64,000 bases of DNA, taken from positions 186,001 through 250,000 of the forward strand of contig JADKID010000012.1 in assembly GCA_016721425.1 (NCBI GenBank), written 5' to 3'. Within the stretch, counting starts at the first letter, position 1; each line of letters opens with the position of its first letter. The position numbers were made by a program, and so were the translations under genes. The notes under the pieces are model-generated. The model was not told the DNA's origin, made no database searches, and saw only the letters and a list, made by a program, of their open reading frames with translations. Positions 46,737 to 55,879 of this stretch are shown one piece after another. The stretch comes from Bryobacterales bacterium (lineage in GTDB: Bacteria > Acidobacteriota > Terriglobia > Bryobacterales > Bryobacteraceae).

Positions 46737-47233
46737 TCTCCTGGCGTTGTGGGCGCCGGGCTATTGCGCGGTTGAACCTCGAAGAGTGTCCGATTCCCTA
46801 CGGCGTGTGCAGCAGGCGGGAGAGGGGCGGGTGGAACGGCTTCTTGGATCTTCCGAGCGTCGCTTCCTCCTGAAGATCTCGGTTTATTTGACACGGGGAG
46901 GACACGCCGCATTCGTGTGCACCAGGCAATCCTGGAATCGCCAAGAAGCCGGCAGGCTGGCCGCCAAGTGATTTGAGATGAAACTGAGTTTTGCCGGGCG
47001 GACTCGTTACGGGGGAGGCCGAGCCGGTTGGGCCGAGCTTGAGCCTCTTCGGGCCGCCACCGTGGCTGCCGGCGCAAGGCAAACCGAAGGCTGATGCCAA
47101 CGGGTGCAACACCCGCACTCGCAAGGGGCCTGGGTTGCCATCGATTTGCCTGTGGCCTGAGAGGCACCAGCCGATCCGACCGCTTCGTGGCCAGATCATC
47201 GGGATCCCATCAGGCACCGCAGGCCCGACCGCC
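46737..47233. other. Intergenic region between copy 2 of the repeat and the giant secreted-protein gene
   Basis: About 500 bases. Several short frames exist on both strands, but none has a recognisable motif, start signal or plausible composition. I see no terminator with a T tract and no tRNA-like fold. It may contain remnants of mobile or repeated sequence that only a search could identify. Confidence 0.4.
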
Positions 47234-50200
47234 CTACTGCCGAGGAACTGCGTTGATCTCGATCCGCACTCTCTCTTCGGCGGTCTTGTCGCGATCAATG
47301 GAAACTGTGCCCCACGTCGTCTGGAAATCCAGTCCGGAAACATACTGTGTCCAAAGGCCCCGGCAGTCGAGGAAACTGGTGCTGGAATCGCCGGTATTAG
47401 GATGAATCGTACAGGGGAGCCCGGAGACCGTGAACGTGAAGGTCTGTGTCCCCGTGTTCTGACCCTGAAAGCTTCCGCCGGAGTAGGTTTGTTTCAGAGT
47501 TCCGGATATCGTGGTGGAGATCAGCCCCGTCGCCAGGCTGAATGCGCCCTCCCAGACCAGTGTGCGGTGTAAGTGATCCAGTGAGTCATGGGTGCCGGTG
47601 AGTTTGAACGAGGTCGAGTCCGTCCAAACGAGGTTTCCGCTGGATGCATAGGCGCTGCTGATGCCAATCGCGCCTCCGCTGAAATTCCCGTTTTTCCAAC
47701 TGATATCAGCTTCAAGGCTGAACCCGAACCAGCTGTGGGATTTCGTCTCAGGGGGTGGTGGCGGCGTAGGCAGGCCGACGGGCTTGACGCTGAGAGTCAA
47801 GCGGGAGAGGTTGCCACCGGGCATTGCCGCCCGTTGGTTGATTACGACGATCAGCAGATTCCTGCCGCTCTTGGCGAAGTTCGTACCAACCGTATTGAAA
47901 GAGATACTGGGATCGATCTCGACAGTCTCCAGGAGGTCGCCAATGGTGGTTCTATCCTGGCTGACCGGGAACAGCAATGCGGTGGCCTCAACTCCGGCGC
48001 TGTTGGTCAGGGTGACCGCCACATCCGGGGTGTCCTGCTTCCACGTCCCGGTGAATTCGATGAGATAGAACCGGGCGGAGAGATCGGGAGAGTCCCAGTA
48101 AAAGGTGAGCGGATTGGGGCCCGACGGGCCCCACTGCCAAGTGTTGGCCGCCGCGAGGATGTGGGTGACATGCTCGCTCCAATTCCCCCCTCCGGGCAAG
48201 GTAGTTGGAAGAACCGGCGATTTCAAAGGGAGGAAGCCCGTAGCGGTTTCGTAGATCTTGCCGGCCGGATAATCCTGGCAAAACAGCATCCACAATCCGC
48301 CGAGAGTGTTCAGCCTATCGAGTTGGAGGGCCTCTATGGGCGAGTACTTGAAACCAGGGGTGCTCTCCTCGTTTCTCGCTGCCCGATACTGCAACAGCCA
48401 TTTGACCCCCTGCATCCGCGAGACCGCGTCGGTGGGCCTCGGGATCATCATCTGATACATGAAATGCTCTAGGAACATAGAGGCGCCATAGCCGTGTTTG
48501 CGCATCGGTTTTAACCAGAGGAGAGAGGAAGGATACTCCAGCCCGCGCTTGATCAGGAAATCGGCATTTTCGACCGCCTGCGGCGGGATGTACGTCGGAT
48601 CGAAATTGCGCTCGCTCCAAGTGGCCAGGGCCTCATCGAGCCAGGTCCAGGGCTCGTCCCGGTCTAGGGCGAAATCGACGGCGCTCCTGACGAGGGGGCG
48701 AGGATCCCACGTGCTCAGCAGATAGTGCATGAACATGTGATTGACTTTTGGTCTTGCCTGCTCCGCCGGATCAAGGATGAGAGCCTCATGGATACCGATG
48801 GTGGATACTTCCGTTCGAATGATATGGCCCCATGGTTCGCTCGAATCAGGCACAAACAAGGTACTCGATGGCAGCAGGAAGACGCGGATCCGGCCCTTTG
48901 CGGCGTTGGGCGCGCCTGCTACGATACCGGCCTGGTCGGCGGCTGCGTAGGCCTTTTCCAGGTAATCGATGATTCGGTCGGGCGCAAACCGAGTGGAATA
49001 GTAGAGGCTGAAGTGATCGGACGAAGACAGGTCGCGTCTCCAACGGAAGATCGCGTAGAACACCACCGAGGCGGTCGCCATGGCGGAAGTGGTTGGCCGG
49101 TTCGAAGACCGGGCGATGGCGGGGACCTGTTGGTCACCCGATTCGGGGAAGGTGGCCGTCACGCGCGTCCCGTCCACTTGTGCCTTGACGAGAATTGGAG
49201 GACGGCCCTCGCCGCCGGCATGAACGACCAGGAAGACCTCGTCGGGGTTGGGAGGCGGCGAGGCAAGCTCGACGGCCAGAGAGACGGAGGACTCGCCCGC
49301 AAACGGAACTCCGGAAGCGCTATAGACATCACCGATGCGGTCGCGGTCAAAGGCGGTTGGGCCCTCGCTTTTACTGATGACAATCTCGGCGGATTCCGTC
49401 ACGACGCCCGGGGGCACCGTGATGAACGCGCCGCCGCCGGAGACGGTACCTCCGGCCGGACCGATGGTGCCGGAGCCAACGGTGGTCTTCGGCATGCCGA
49501 CGGGCAGCGTGGCCGCGTCCTGGGAGGAGTAGTTACTGACGGAGACTTCGATCTCGCGAGAACCGTAGAGGGGTGCTTTGGGAACCTCGAACGTGACCTG
49601 ATAGAGGCCGATGAGCGCCGGCGCGAGGCCCGCGAAGTGAACCGCTGCCGGCTGACCGCCCAGCTTGACAGCGACAGTGTCGGAGACGAGGTGGAACGGT
49701 TTGTCGGGCGAACCCTCGCCACCGGGCCGGCCGGCGTCGACGGGTGGCGTGACCGCGCCAAGGCCGATGACGTAGAGAGTGATGATCTCTCCGGGAGCGG
49801 CGGGGGCGATGCCGGTAACCAGCGACTTGTCCGGGTGGAACGCGTAGGCATCGCCCTTGCCGTCGAACGTTTGGGTGAGGATGCGCGGGGAGCGCGGAGC
49901 CATGGTGATTGTCTGCTCGTTGCTCAAGCCTTGAGCGTTGCGGACCCGGACCTGCACCTGCCAGGAGGCGATATCGAAAGGCATTTGCGCATTCACTTGG
50001 CCGGGCGCGACAGAGACGAGCGGAGCGTTGACGGTTCGGGAACCGTCAACGATTTCGACGGTAACGCCGGCCAGGGAAGCTGGAAGAGGGGCACCACTGG
50101 CAGAGGCCTCGCCCGCAGCCAGGTTGAGGCCCAGGACGGAAAAGAGGATTCCGGGCGCCAGGTTGGGCGTGTAGTCAGCGGCGTTCACAACACCTTCATT

Positions 50201-53200
50201 GGCGATCAAGGGTCCGGTGGGGGAAGAAGTGGCGGCCTGGGTGGCCGTGAGGGTCTGACCGGCAATCGTTGCCGTGGCGGTGCGGGCGGCGCCGGTATTG
50301 GCGGCGGTGGTGAGCGTGACTGTGCCGTTGCCCGCGCCGGTGTGACCGGCCGTGACGGTGAGCCACGTGGCGGCGCTGGCGGCGGTCCAGGAGCATGCGG
50401 GTCCGGTTGTCACCTGGACCGTGAACGTAGCTCCGTCGGCTGCGGCGGAGTAAGTGGTTGGGTTGATCGAGTAAGTGCAGGAGGCCGTGGCCGACTCCTG
50501 GGTGACGGTGACGGTTTGTCCGGCGATGATGAGGGTTCCGATGCGTGCGGCGCCGGTGTTGGCGTCTGCTGCGACACTCACCGTTCCGTTGCCGGTGCCC
50601 GACGCGCCGGAGGTCACTTTCAACCAGGCCTGGCTGCTGGCGGCGGTCCAGGCGCAGGAGGCGCCAGTGGCGACGCTGAAACTTCCGGAGCCACCGGCTA
50701 TGGGGATCTGCGTGGAGATCGGCGTGACGGTATACGTACACGGGTTCGAACCGGGCACTGCCGGCAAGGTGACGCCCTGCTGGGAAGGCGCACCACCCAC
50801 CCGCACGAGCAGGGATGGCGCTGAACTTGTGATCTGGTCTGGAACGGTAAAGGTAACGATGTAGGCCCCTACGAGCAGGTAGTCGAGTGCGGCAAGGCTG
50901 GGACGCACGGAGATGCCCTGAATCTCCACCACGACGGTCTCGTTGACACGGTTGGGTTCCAATCCGCTACTTGGATCGACCCCGAGTTGGCCCGCCTGCA
51001 CTGCTGGCGTGACGGCGCCAAATCCGGAACCGATGATTAGAATCTCCTCACCGGGTTTGGCCGGCAGCTCGGCCGTCACCTCGCGGTTGTCGGCATGGTA
51101 GGCCCAGGCCGGACCCTGCCCGCTGGTGTCGGCGCTGTAGAGCCGTGGATTCTGTGCCGCAATCGAGATGGTGCGGATGGCGCTTCTGCCTGCTGGCGTC
51201 ACGACGCAGAGGTCGACTGACGACGTGTTTCCGAACGGGAGCTGAGCAAGAACCCACCCTTTGGCAACTCCCCCGATGGCGGCAGGCAATGTGCGTCCGC
51301 CGCCGGTGACCTCCACCGAGACACCATCCAGCGTGTTGGACCACGGTACGCCAAAATCCAAGGTCGTCGAGGAAGCGGCAAATTCTCCTCCGATGATGAA
51401 CACGACTGAGCCTGGGGCGAAGGTGGACGTCAGGTCGGCATCGTTAAGGATGTCCGTAATCTCGATGGGAGAGACGGAAGGAGCGGCGGGTTGGGTGACG
51501 GTCAACGTTTGACCGGCAATGGTGAGAGTTCCCGCGCGCGCCGGACCGGTGTTGGCGGCGACGGAATAGGCGACTGCCCCTGGGCCCGTGCCCGTGGCGC
51601 CGGAGGTGACGGTGATCCACGCCGCGGCACTGGCGGCGGTCCAGGCGCAGCCGGTACTGGCGGTCACCTGCACTGTCAGCGCACCGCCGGCGGCGGGCAC
51701 GGCCTGGGTGCTGGGGTTGATCGAATAGGTGCAAGTGGTTGTCCCGGTGGCCTGGGAGACGGTCAGCGTTTGACCAGCGATGGCTAGAGTTCCTGTGCGC
51801 GCAGGGCCCGTGTTAGCGGCGACGGAATAGGCGACGGCCCCTGGGCCCGTGCCCGTGGCGCCGGAGGTGACGGTGATCCAGGGCACCGCGCTGACGGCGG
51901 TCCAGGTGCAGCCGGTACCGGCGGTCACCTGCATTGTCAGCGCACCGCCAGCGGCGGGCACTGCCTGGGTGACGGGGTTGATCGAATAGCTGCAAGTGGT
52001 TGTCCCGGCGGCCTGGGTGACGGTCAGCGTTTGACCAGCGATGGTGAGAGTTCCCGTTCGTGCCGGACCGGTGTTGGCAGAGACGGAATAGGCGACGGCA
52101 CTTGAGCCCGTGCCCGTGGCGCCGGAGGTGACGGTGATCCAGGGCACCGCGCTGACGGCGGTCCAGGTGCAGCCGGAAGTTGTCGTGACGGAGACGCTGC
52201 CGGTGGCACCGGCAGCCGCGACAGCTTGAGTGGAGGGCGAGATGGAATAGTCACACGTGGGAGGCGGCGTCGAGCCGCCGGCGATGTTGAGAGTGGCGGT
52301 GTAGGAGTCGCTGGCTTCCCAATAGGAACCGGGATCACCGGAAAACAGGCGACCCATGGCGAAGCCGAGATAGAGCCGTGTGGCTGCAGCCGGGATCGAG
52401 TACTTGTGGGGAACTCCACTGGATGTAACGCCGTCGCCGATCAGGAAGACCTGCCCGATCTTGGGCTCCAGCGAGGGGAAGTCGAAAGGTTCCTTGAAGA
52501 CGAGCTTCTCCGGTGGCGCGCTATCGGGAGCATTGTCGTCCAGGAAGACGCCGGCTAGAAAATACCCGCGCCACTGGGCCTGAATTCCGGACAGGCCGAG
52601 GTAGGGATTGAGATTGGTGTGGTAGGGTGCGCCGTCGGCCGTTGTATAGCCGCCGCCGCAGCAGCGCACCTTGCCCGTAACCTGCGGCACGGTGAGAACC
52701 TTTCCAGTTCCGGGCGTGAGGCGCACCATGGGAGGAAGATACCCGTCAAATGCCGTCTGCCGGCCTGCGGCGTACAGGTTCGATTTCGCGTCGACCTGTA
52801 TGGGGGAAACGCCGGCATCGGCTCCGGCAGTGAGTTCGATGGATGCGGACAGCGACCCGCCGCCCTGGTAGTACCAACCGGGATTGCCGATCATCTGGTC
52901 GCTGCGAGCGTAGCCGAGGAAGACGCGGGTTGCGTCGTGGGGCACCACAAAGCGTTTGCCGGCCCCGGTGCCGATGTAAAAGGTCTGGCCGATCAGAGGC
53001 TCGAGGGTGGTGAAGGCGTCGTTGGAGAAGTCCAGCGCGGTCGGGGGCCAACCGCGCGGTTTGAGGTCATTCAGAAACAGTCCGACGAGGAACATGGATC
53101 GGGATGGGTGTTTGATCCCAGAGACGGCACCCCAGGGTTCGAGATCGGTTTTCGGACCGCAGGCGGAGGTCCCTTCCGGGGGGGCCGAGATGCCTTCTTT

Positions 53201-54004
53201 GCAGGTGACGGTGCCGGAGGCGCGAACGGTCATGACGCGGCCGGGCGCGGCAGTGAACTTCCAACCGGGGGGCATTTCCGTGGGCCAGTTGACGTCGAGG
53301 CCGGACCAGAAAATGCTGGATTTGCCGTTGACGGTCATGGTTGTGCCGGTGGCGACGGGGCCTGGGACGAACGGGGTCAGGCCCGCTACGGAGACTTGGA
53401 GCGAACCGTTGTTGTCGTTGTAGGAGGACGGTGCGCCGCTGAAGTTCAAGGCGTCGGAGAAGCCCAGATACAGGCGGGTGGCGGCGGCGGGCACCGTCAT
53501 CTGCTGCAGCGCGCCGCCGGCTGAGCGGCCATCGCCGATATAGAACACCTGACCGATGAGGGGAGAATACGTTGCCAGATTCTCGGTGGTCGACAAGTCG
53601 ATGCGATCGGGAGCCGGATCGGCGGGTTCGCGCTCATCCAGAAACACGCCCACCAGAAACATCGCGCGCGTCTTGTGCGCGGTCCCCGATATCCCTGCCC
53701 ACGAAGAGATAGTGGTCCCCTTGCTCCCGCACCCGGTCAACGTGCCGTCAGGGCCATGCAGCGGTTCGTAAGCGATCCCATTGCAGGCGATCTGTCCTGC
53801 CACGCCCGGGAACGTCACCACCTTGCCGGCCCCGGCCGCGAAGCGGACTGCCGGCGGCACTATGCCGTTGAACGCAACACCACGCCCTGCGGCGTAGATA
53901 TTAGCTCTGGCATCCACGGTTACGCTGTTGGTCTGAGCAGGCGCCGGCACTAACATCGCCAGTGTCATCGCGAAAACGGAGGAGAACCTAACCAGGGGAT
54001 TCAT
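47234..54004 (-). CDS. Giant secreted mosaic protein: three lectin-like domains, five BACON, two TIGR03437, ZU5-like and a degenerate metallopeptidase domain
   Basis: 2256 residues, signal peptide about 1-24. Order: three homologous beta-sandwich domains (about 27-208, 220-392, 400-576; shared MFLVGVFLD, IGQVFYIGDG, ATRLYLGF and YNDNNGS, reminiscent of the PA-IL lectin fold); three BACON domains (585-665, 672-752, 757-839); TIGR03437 (845-1082); two BACON (1088-1170, 1174-1256); TIGR03437 (1265-1500); a ZU5-like sandwich (1508-1620); a gluzincin-like region (about 1650-1925) with HMFMH at 1756-1760 and WLDEALATW at 1788-1796; then two C-terminal beta domains. The HMFMH keeps both zinc histidines and the downstream Glu, but the catalytic Glu of HExxH is Met. 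Likely a cell-surface or secreted binding protein. Confidence 0.85.
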   Translation of the reverse strand: MNPLVRFSSVFAMTLAMLVPAPAQTNSVTVDARANIYAAGRGVAFNGIVPPAVRFAAGAGKVVTFPGVAGQIACNGIAYEPLHGPDGTLTGCGSKGTTISSWAGISGTAHKTRAMFLVGVFLDEREPADPAPDRIDLSTTENLATYSPLIGQVFYIGDGRSAGGALQQMTVPAAATRLYLGFSDALNFSGAPSSYNDNNGSLQVSVAGLTPFVPGPVATGTTMTVNGKSSIFWSGLDVNWPTEMPPGWKFTAAPGRVMTVRASGTVTCKEGISAPPEGTSACGPKTDLEPWGAVSGIKHPSRSMFLVGLFLNDLKPRGWPPTALDFSNDAFTTLEPLIGQTFYIGTGAGKRFVVPHDATRVFLGYARSDQMIGNPGWYYQGGGSLSASIELTAGADAGVSPIQVDAKSNLYAAGRQTAFDGYLPPMVRLTPGTGKVLTVPQVTGKVRCCGGGYTTADGAPYHTNLNPYLGLSGIQAQWRGYFLAGVFLDDNAPDSAPPEKLVFKEPFDFPSLEPKIGQVFLIGDGVTSSGVPHKYSIPAAATRLYLGFAMGRLFSGDPGSYWEASDSYTATLNIAGGSTPPPTCDYSISPSTQAVAAAGATGSVSVTTTSGCTWTAVSAVPWITVTSGATGTGSSAVAYSVSANTGPARTGTLTIAGQTLTVTQAAGTTTCSYSINPVTQAVPAAGGALTMQVTAGTGCTWTAVSAVPWITVTSGATGTGPGAVAYSVAANTGPARTGTLAIAGQTLTVSQATGTTTCTYSINPSTQAVPAAGGALTVQVTASTGCAWTAASAAAWITVTSGATGTGPGAVAYSVAANTGPARAGTLTIAGQTLTVTQPAAPSVSPIEITDILNDADLTSTFAPGSVVFIIGGEFAASSTTLDFGVPWSNTLDGVSVEVTGGGRTLPAAIGGVAKGWVLAQLPFGNTSSVDLCVVTPAGRSAIRTISIAAQNPRLYSADTSGQGPAWAYHADNREVTAELPAKPGEEILIIGSGFGAVTPAVQAGQLGVDPSSGLEPNRVNETVVVEIQGISVRPSLAALDYLLVGAYIVTFTVPDQITSSAPSLLVRVGGAPSQQGVTLPAVPGSNPCTYTVTPISTQIPIAGGSGSFSVATGASCAWTAASSQAWLKVTSGASGTGNGTVSVAADANTGAARIGTLIIAGQTVTVTQESATASCTYSINPTTYSAAADGATFTVQVTTGPACSWTAASAATWLTVTAGHTGAGNGTVTLTTAANTGAARTATATIAGQTLTATQAATSSPTGPLIANEGVVNAADYTPNLAPGILFSVLGLNLAAGEASASGAPLPASLAGVTVEIVDGSRTVNAPLVSVAPGQVNAQMPFDIASWQVQVRVRNAQGLSNEQTITMAPRSPRILTQTFDGKGDAYAFHPDKSLVTGIAPAAPGEIITLYVIGLGAVTPPVDAGRPGGEGSPDKPFHLVSDTVAVKLGGQPAAVHFAGLAPALIGLYQVTFEVPKAPLYGSREIEVSVSNYSSQDAATLPVGMPKTTVGSGTIGPAGGTVSGGGAFITVPPGVVTESAEIVISKSEGPTAFDRDRIGDVYSASGVPFAGESSVSLAVELASPPPNPDEVFLVVHAGGEGRPPILVKAQVDGTRVTATFPESGDQQVPAIARSSNRPTTSAMATASVVFYAIFRWRRDLSSSDHFSLYYSTRFAPDRIIDYLEKAYAAADQAGIVAGAPNAAKGRIRVFLLPSSTLFVPDSSEPWGHIIRTEVSTIGIHEALILDPAEQARPKVNHMFMHYLLSTWDPRPLVRSAVDFALDRDEPWTWLDEALATWSERNFDPTYIPPQAVENADFLIKRGLEYPSSLLWLKPMRKHGYGASMFLEHFMYQMMIPRPTDAVSRMQGVKWLLQYRAARNEESTPGFKYSPIEALQLDRLNTLGGLWMLFCQDYPAGKIYETATGFLPLKSPVLPTTLPGGGNWSEHVTHILAAANTWQWGPSGPNPLTFYWDSPDLSARFYLIEFTGTWKQDTPDVAVTLTNSAGVEATALLFPVSQDRTTIGDLLETVEIDPSISFNTVGTNFAKSGRNLLIVVINQRAAMPGGNLSRLTLSVKPVGLPTPPPPPETKSHSWFGFSLEADISWKNGNFSGGAIGISSAYASSGNLVWTDSTSFKLTGTHDSLDHLHRTLVWEGAFSLATGLISTTISGTLKQTYSGGSFQGQNTGTQTFTFTVSGLPCTIHPNTGDSSTSFLDCRGLWTQYVSGLDFQTTWGTVSIDRDKTAEERVRIEINAVPRQ
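51500..52260. repeat. Tandem 261-bp repeats encoding BACON domains
   Basis: The same word (GTTTGACC-GC-ATGG) recurs at 51507, 51768 and 52029, exactly 261 bases (87 codons) apart. The flanking bases match closely at nucleotide level, including synonymous positions. The three BACON domains at residues about 585-839 of the giant protein therefore arose by recent tandem duplication or are kept alike by gene conversion. Confidence 0.85.
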
Positions 54005-54135
54005 GATCAGCTCCGGGTGTTCACCGAACTTGACCTTTAGAACGCGTCGCCCTCTGGCTGGCGCGTCCCTTGCGTTACAGAAGCTCCCAAAACGGCCTGT
54101 TTGTCTGTTATTGGAGACGCAGCCCTTCGCTGGGG

Positions 54136-54164
54136 AATATAGGGTATCCGACTGGCAGTGTCAA
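54136..54164 (-). promoter_or_regulatory. Near-consensus vegetative promoter for the giant secreted-protein gene
   Basis: On the minus strand TTGACA (complement of 54159-54164) is followed after exactly 17 bases by TATATT (complement of 54136-54141). The predicted transcript start is near 54128, giving a 5' leader of about 125 bases before the ATG at 54004. The -35 is abutted by three 12-base repeats. Confidence 0.75.
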
Positions 54165-54168
54165 GCCC

Positions 54169-54204
54169 GTAAAACAGCCTGTAAAGCAGCCCGTAAAACA
54201 GCCG
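54169..54204. repeat. Three 12-bp direct repeats abutting the -35 element
   Basis: Units at 54169-54180, 54181-54192 and 54193-54204 read GTAAA(A/G)CAGCC(T/C/G) on the plus strand. They start four bases upstream of the -35 hexamer of the minus-strand promoter. The phasing is close to one helical turn. They could be an activator or repressor array, or an extended upstream element. Confidence 0.7.
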
Positions 54205-54590
54205 CGATGGATGCTCAAGGAGTGTTCTGCCAGGCACACCAGCGAGCTGCTGCGCCTCCTGCACCCTCACGCCATTCGACTTGTGGGTGCCGCGGTGCAT
54301 TAGTTCAGATATCGGGTCGGCAGCCTCGTCCTGAAGTCCCGGCTCATCCCGGCGCCTCACTATGCACACAGAGTGGGCCGTCACTACGAGGCGGCAGAAG
54401 CACAACGAATCCGTTCTTAGCTCGCGGCATCCTGTAGTGCCGCAGATCGTGCTGCGGAGACAGCGGAAACAAGGGACTTTGCTCGCGGGGACCGGTGGCT
54501 TTCGGAAACAGCGGATCTACTGGCGAAGGCACGATCTGCTCCGCCGGAGAGTTCTACGTTGTCCGGCTCTGTCCGGTGCATGATAGTAGG
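54205..54590. other. Intergenic region before the first PQQ-propeller gene
   Basis: About 390 bases without a convincing gene. Short frames exist but lack motifs. The last about 25 bases (GTCCGGTGCATGATAGTAGG just before the start) are shared with the leaders of the second PQQ gene and of the relic at 43352, so the conserved block includes the translation start region. Confidence 0.45.
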
Positions 54591-55817
54591 ATGCTGCGCA
54601 CCGGTATCCTCGCACTCCTGACTCTCTCCGCTGCCTCCGCAGGCGACTGGCTCCAGTGGCGCGGGCCGCACTTCAACGGCGTGGCCGATGGCGACGCGCC
54701 CACGGAATGGTCCGACACGAAGAACGTCGCATGGAAAGTCCCGATCGCGGGACGCGGCTTCTCCACGCCCGTCATTGCGGGCAAGCGGATCTTTCTCACC
54801 ACGGCGATCCCCAAGAGTGACGCCGCCAGCGAGCACAAGTTTGTCGTGATGGCGCTGGACCGCGACAGCGGCAAGGTGCTGTGGGAGAAGACCGCCATCG
54901 AGGCCGTGCCGCACGAGCGCTACCATGGCCGCTACGGCAGCTATGCCTCCTACGCGCCGATCACCGACGGCAAGCACGTGTGGGCGCACTTCGGCTCGTG
55001 GGGGCTGTACTGCTACGACCTGGACGGGAATCTGGTGTGGAAGAAAGAGCTGCCGAAGATGCGGATGAAGATGGCCTTCGGCGAGGGCGGCGCACCCGCA
55101 CTGGCGGGCGACCGGATGATCCTGGCGCTGGATCAGGAATCCGGATCCATCATCGTGGCGCTGGACAAGAACACCGGCAAGGAGTTGTGGCGGAAGGAGC
55201 GCGCCGAGCTCAGTTCGTGGTCCACGCCGCTGGTGGTCAAAGACCAGGTGATTGTGAGCGCCAGCACCAAGGTGCGGTCGTACGACATTGCCAGCGGAGA
55301 CGTCGTGTGGGAATGCGGCGGCCTGGGCATGAACGTGATCCCGGCACCGGTGGTTGCCGATGGACTCGTGATCGTGATGAGCGGCTACCGCAACCCGAAC
55401 CTGCTCGCGATCCAGCTCGGCCGCAAAGGCGACCTGACCGGCACGGATGCGGTGGTGTGGACCAACCAGCGGGGGAACTCCTACACGGCCGCGCCGGTGC
55501 TGCACGGCGGCATCCTCTATAACGTCACCGACAACGGGATGCTGAATGCCGTGCGCGCCGCCGATGGCGAGATCTTCTACCGGCAGCAGCGGTTGCCCAA
55601 GGCGTACAACTTCAAGGCGTCACCGGTGGCAGCCAACGGCAAGCTGTACCTGGCCACCGAGGAAGGGGACGTGGTGATCGTCAAGCTCGGCGAGAAGTAT
55701 GAAGTGCTGGCGACGAATACGTTGACCGATCAGTTCTTCGTGGCGAGCCCGGTGATCGTGGATGGGGCACTGTACCTGCGCAGCGCCACGACGCTGTACT
55801 GCATCAGGACTCAGTAA
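54591..55817 (+). CDS. Exported PQQ-type beta-propeller protein (copy A)
   Basis: 408 residues, signal peptide about 1-17. PQQ-like propeller repeats are marked by A-x-D-x-x-x-G-K-x-L-W segments: ALDRDSGKVLWEK, CYDLDGNLVWKK, ALDKNTGKELWRK, SYDIASGDVVWEC, AVRAADGEIFYRQ. No catalytic dehydrogenase motif (Cys-Cys disulfide, calcium-binding acids) is apparent, so a binding or scaffold role is more likely than PQQ-alcohol oxidation. It is nearly identical in layout and length to the gene at 58502; the two flank a Ser/Thr kinase. Confidence 0.9.
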   Translation: MLRTGILALLTLSAASAGDWLQWRGPHFNGVADGDAPTEWSDTKNVAWKVPIAGRGFSTPVIAGKRIFLTTAIPKSDAASEHKFVVMALDRDSGKVLWEKTAIEAVPHERYHGRYGSYASYAPITDGKHVWAHFGSWGLYCYDLDGNLVWKKELPKMRMKMAFGEGGAPALAGDRMILALDQESGSIIVALDKNTGKELWRKERAELSSWSTPLVVKDQVIVSASTKVRSYDIASGDVVWECGGLGMNVIPAPVVADGLVIVMSGYRNPNLLAIQLGRKGDLTGTDAVVWTNQRGNSYTAAPVLHGGILYNVTDNGMLNAVRAADGEIFYRQQRLPKAYNFKASPVAANGKLYLATEEGDVVIVKLGEKYEVLATNTLTDQFFVASPVIVDGALYLRSATTLYCIRTQ

Positions 55818-55879
55818 TACGGATTTCAGCTTTTCCCTATTGCACGAGCGGATTCGTGCGTTAAGCTGTTCTCTACACT

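Noticed and set aside
48725..50824. A 699-codon plus-strand frame
   Set aside because: Antisense to the BACON/TIGR03437 part of the giant protein; its Gly/Arg-rich repeats only mirror the repeats of the real gene.
51480..52260. Possible CRISPR-like array
   Set aside because: The regular repeats are 261 bases long, in frame, and code for BACON domains. There are no short repeats with unique spacers and no cas genes.
54070..54303. A 77-codon frame with a V-K-Q-P repeat
   Set aside because: The repeat is the 12-base array next to the promoter of the giant gene. There is no ribosome site and the rest has no protein character.
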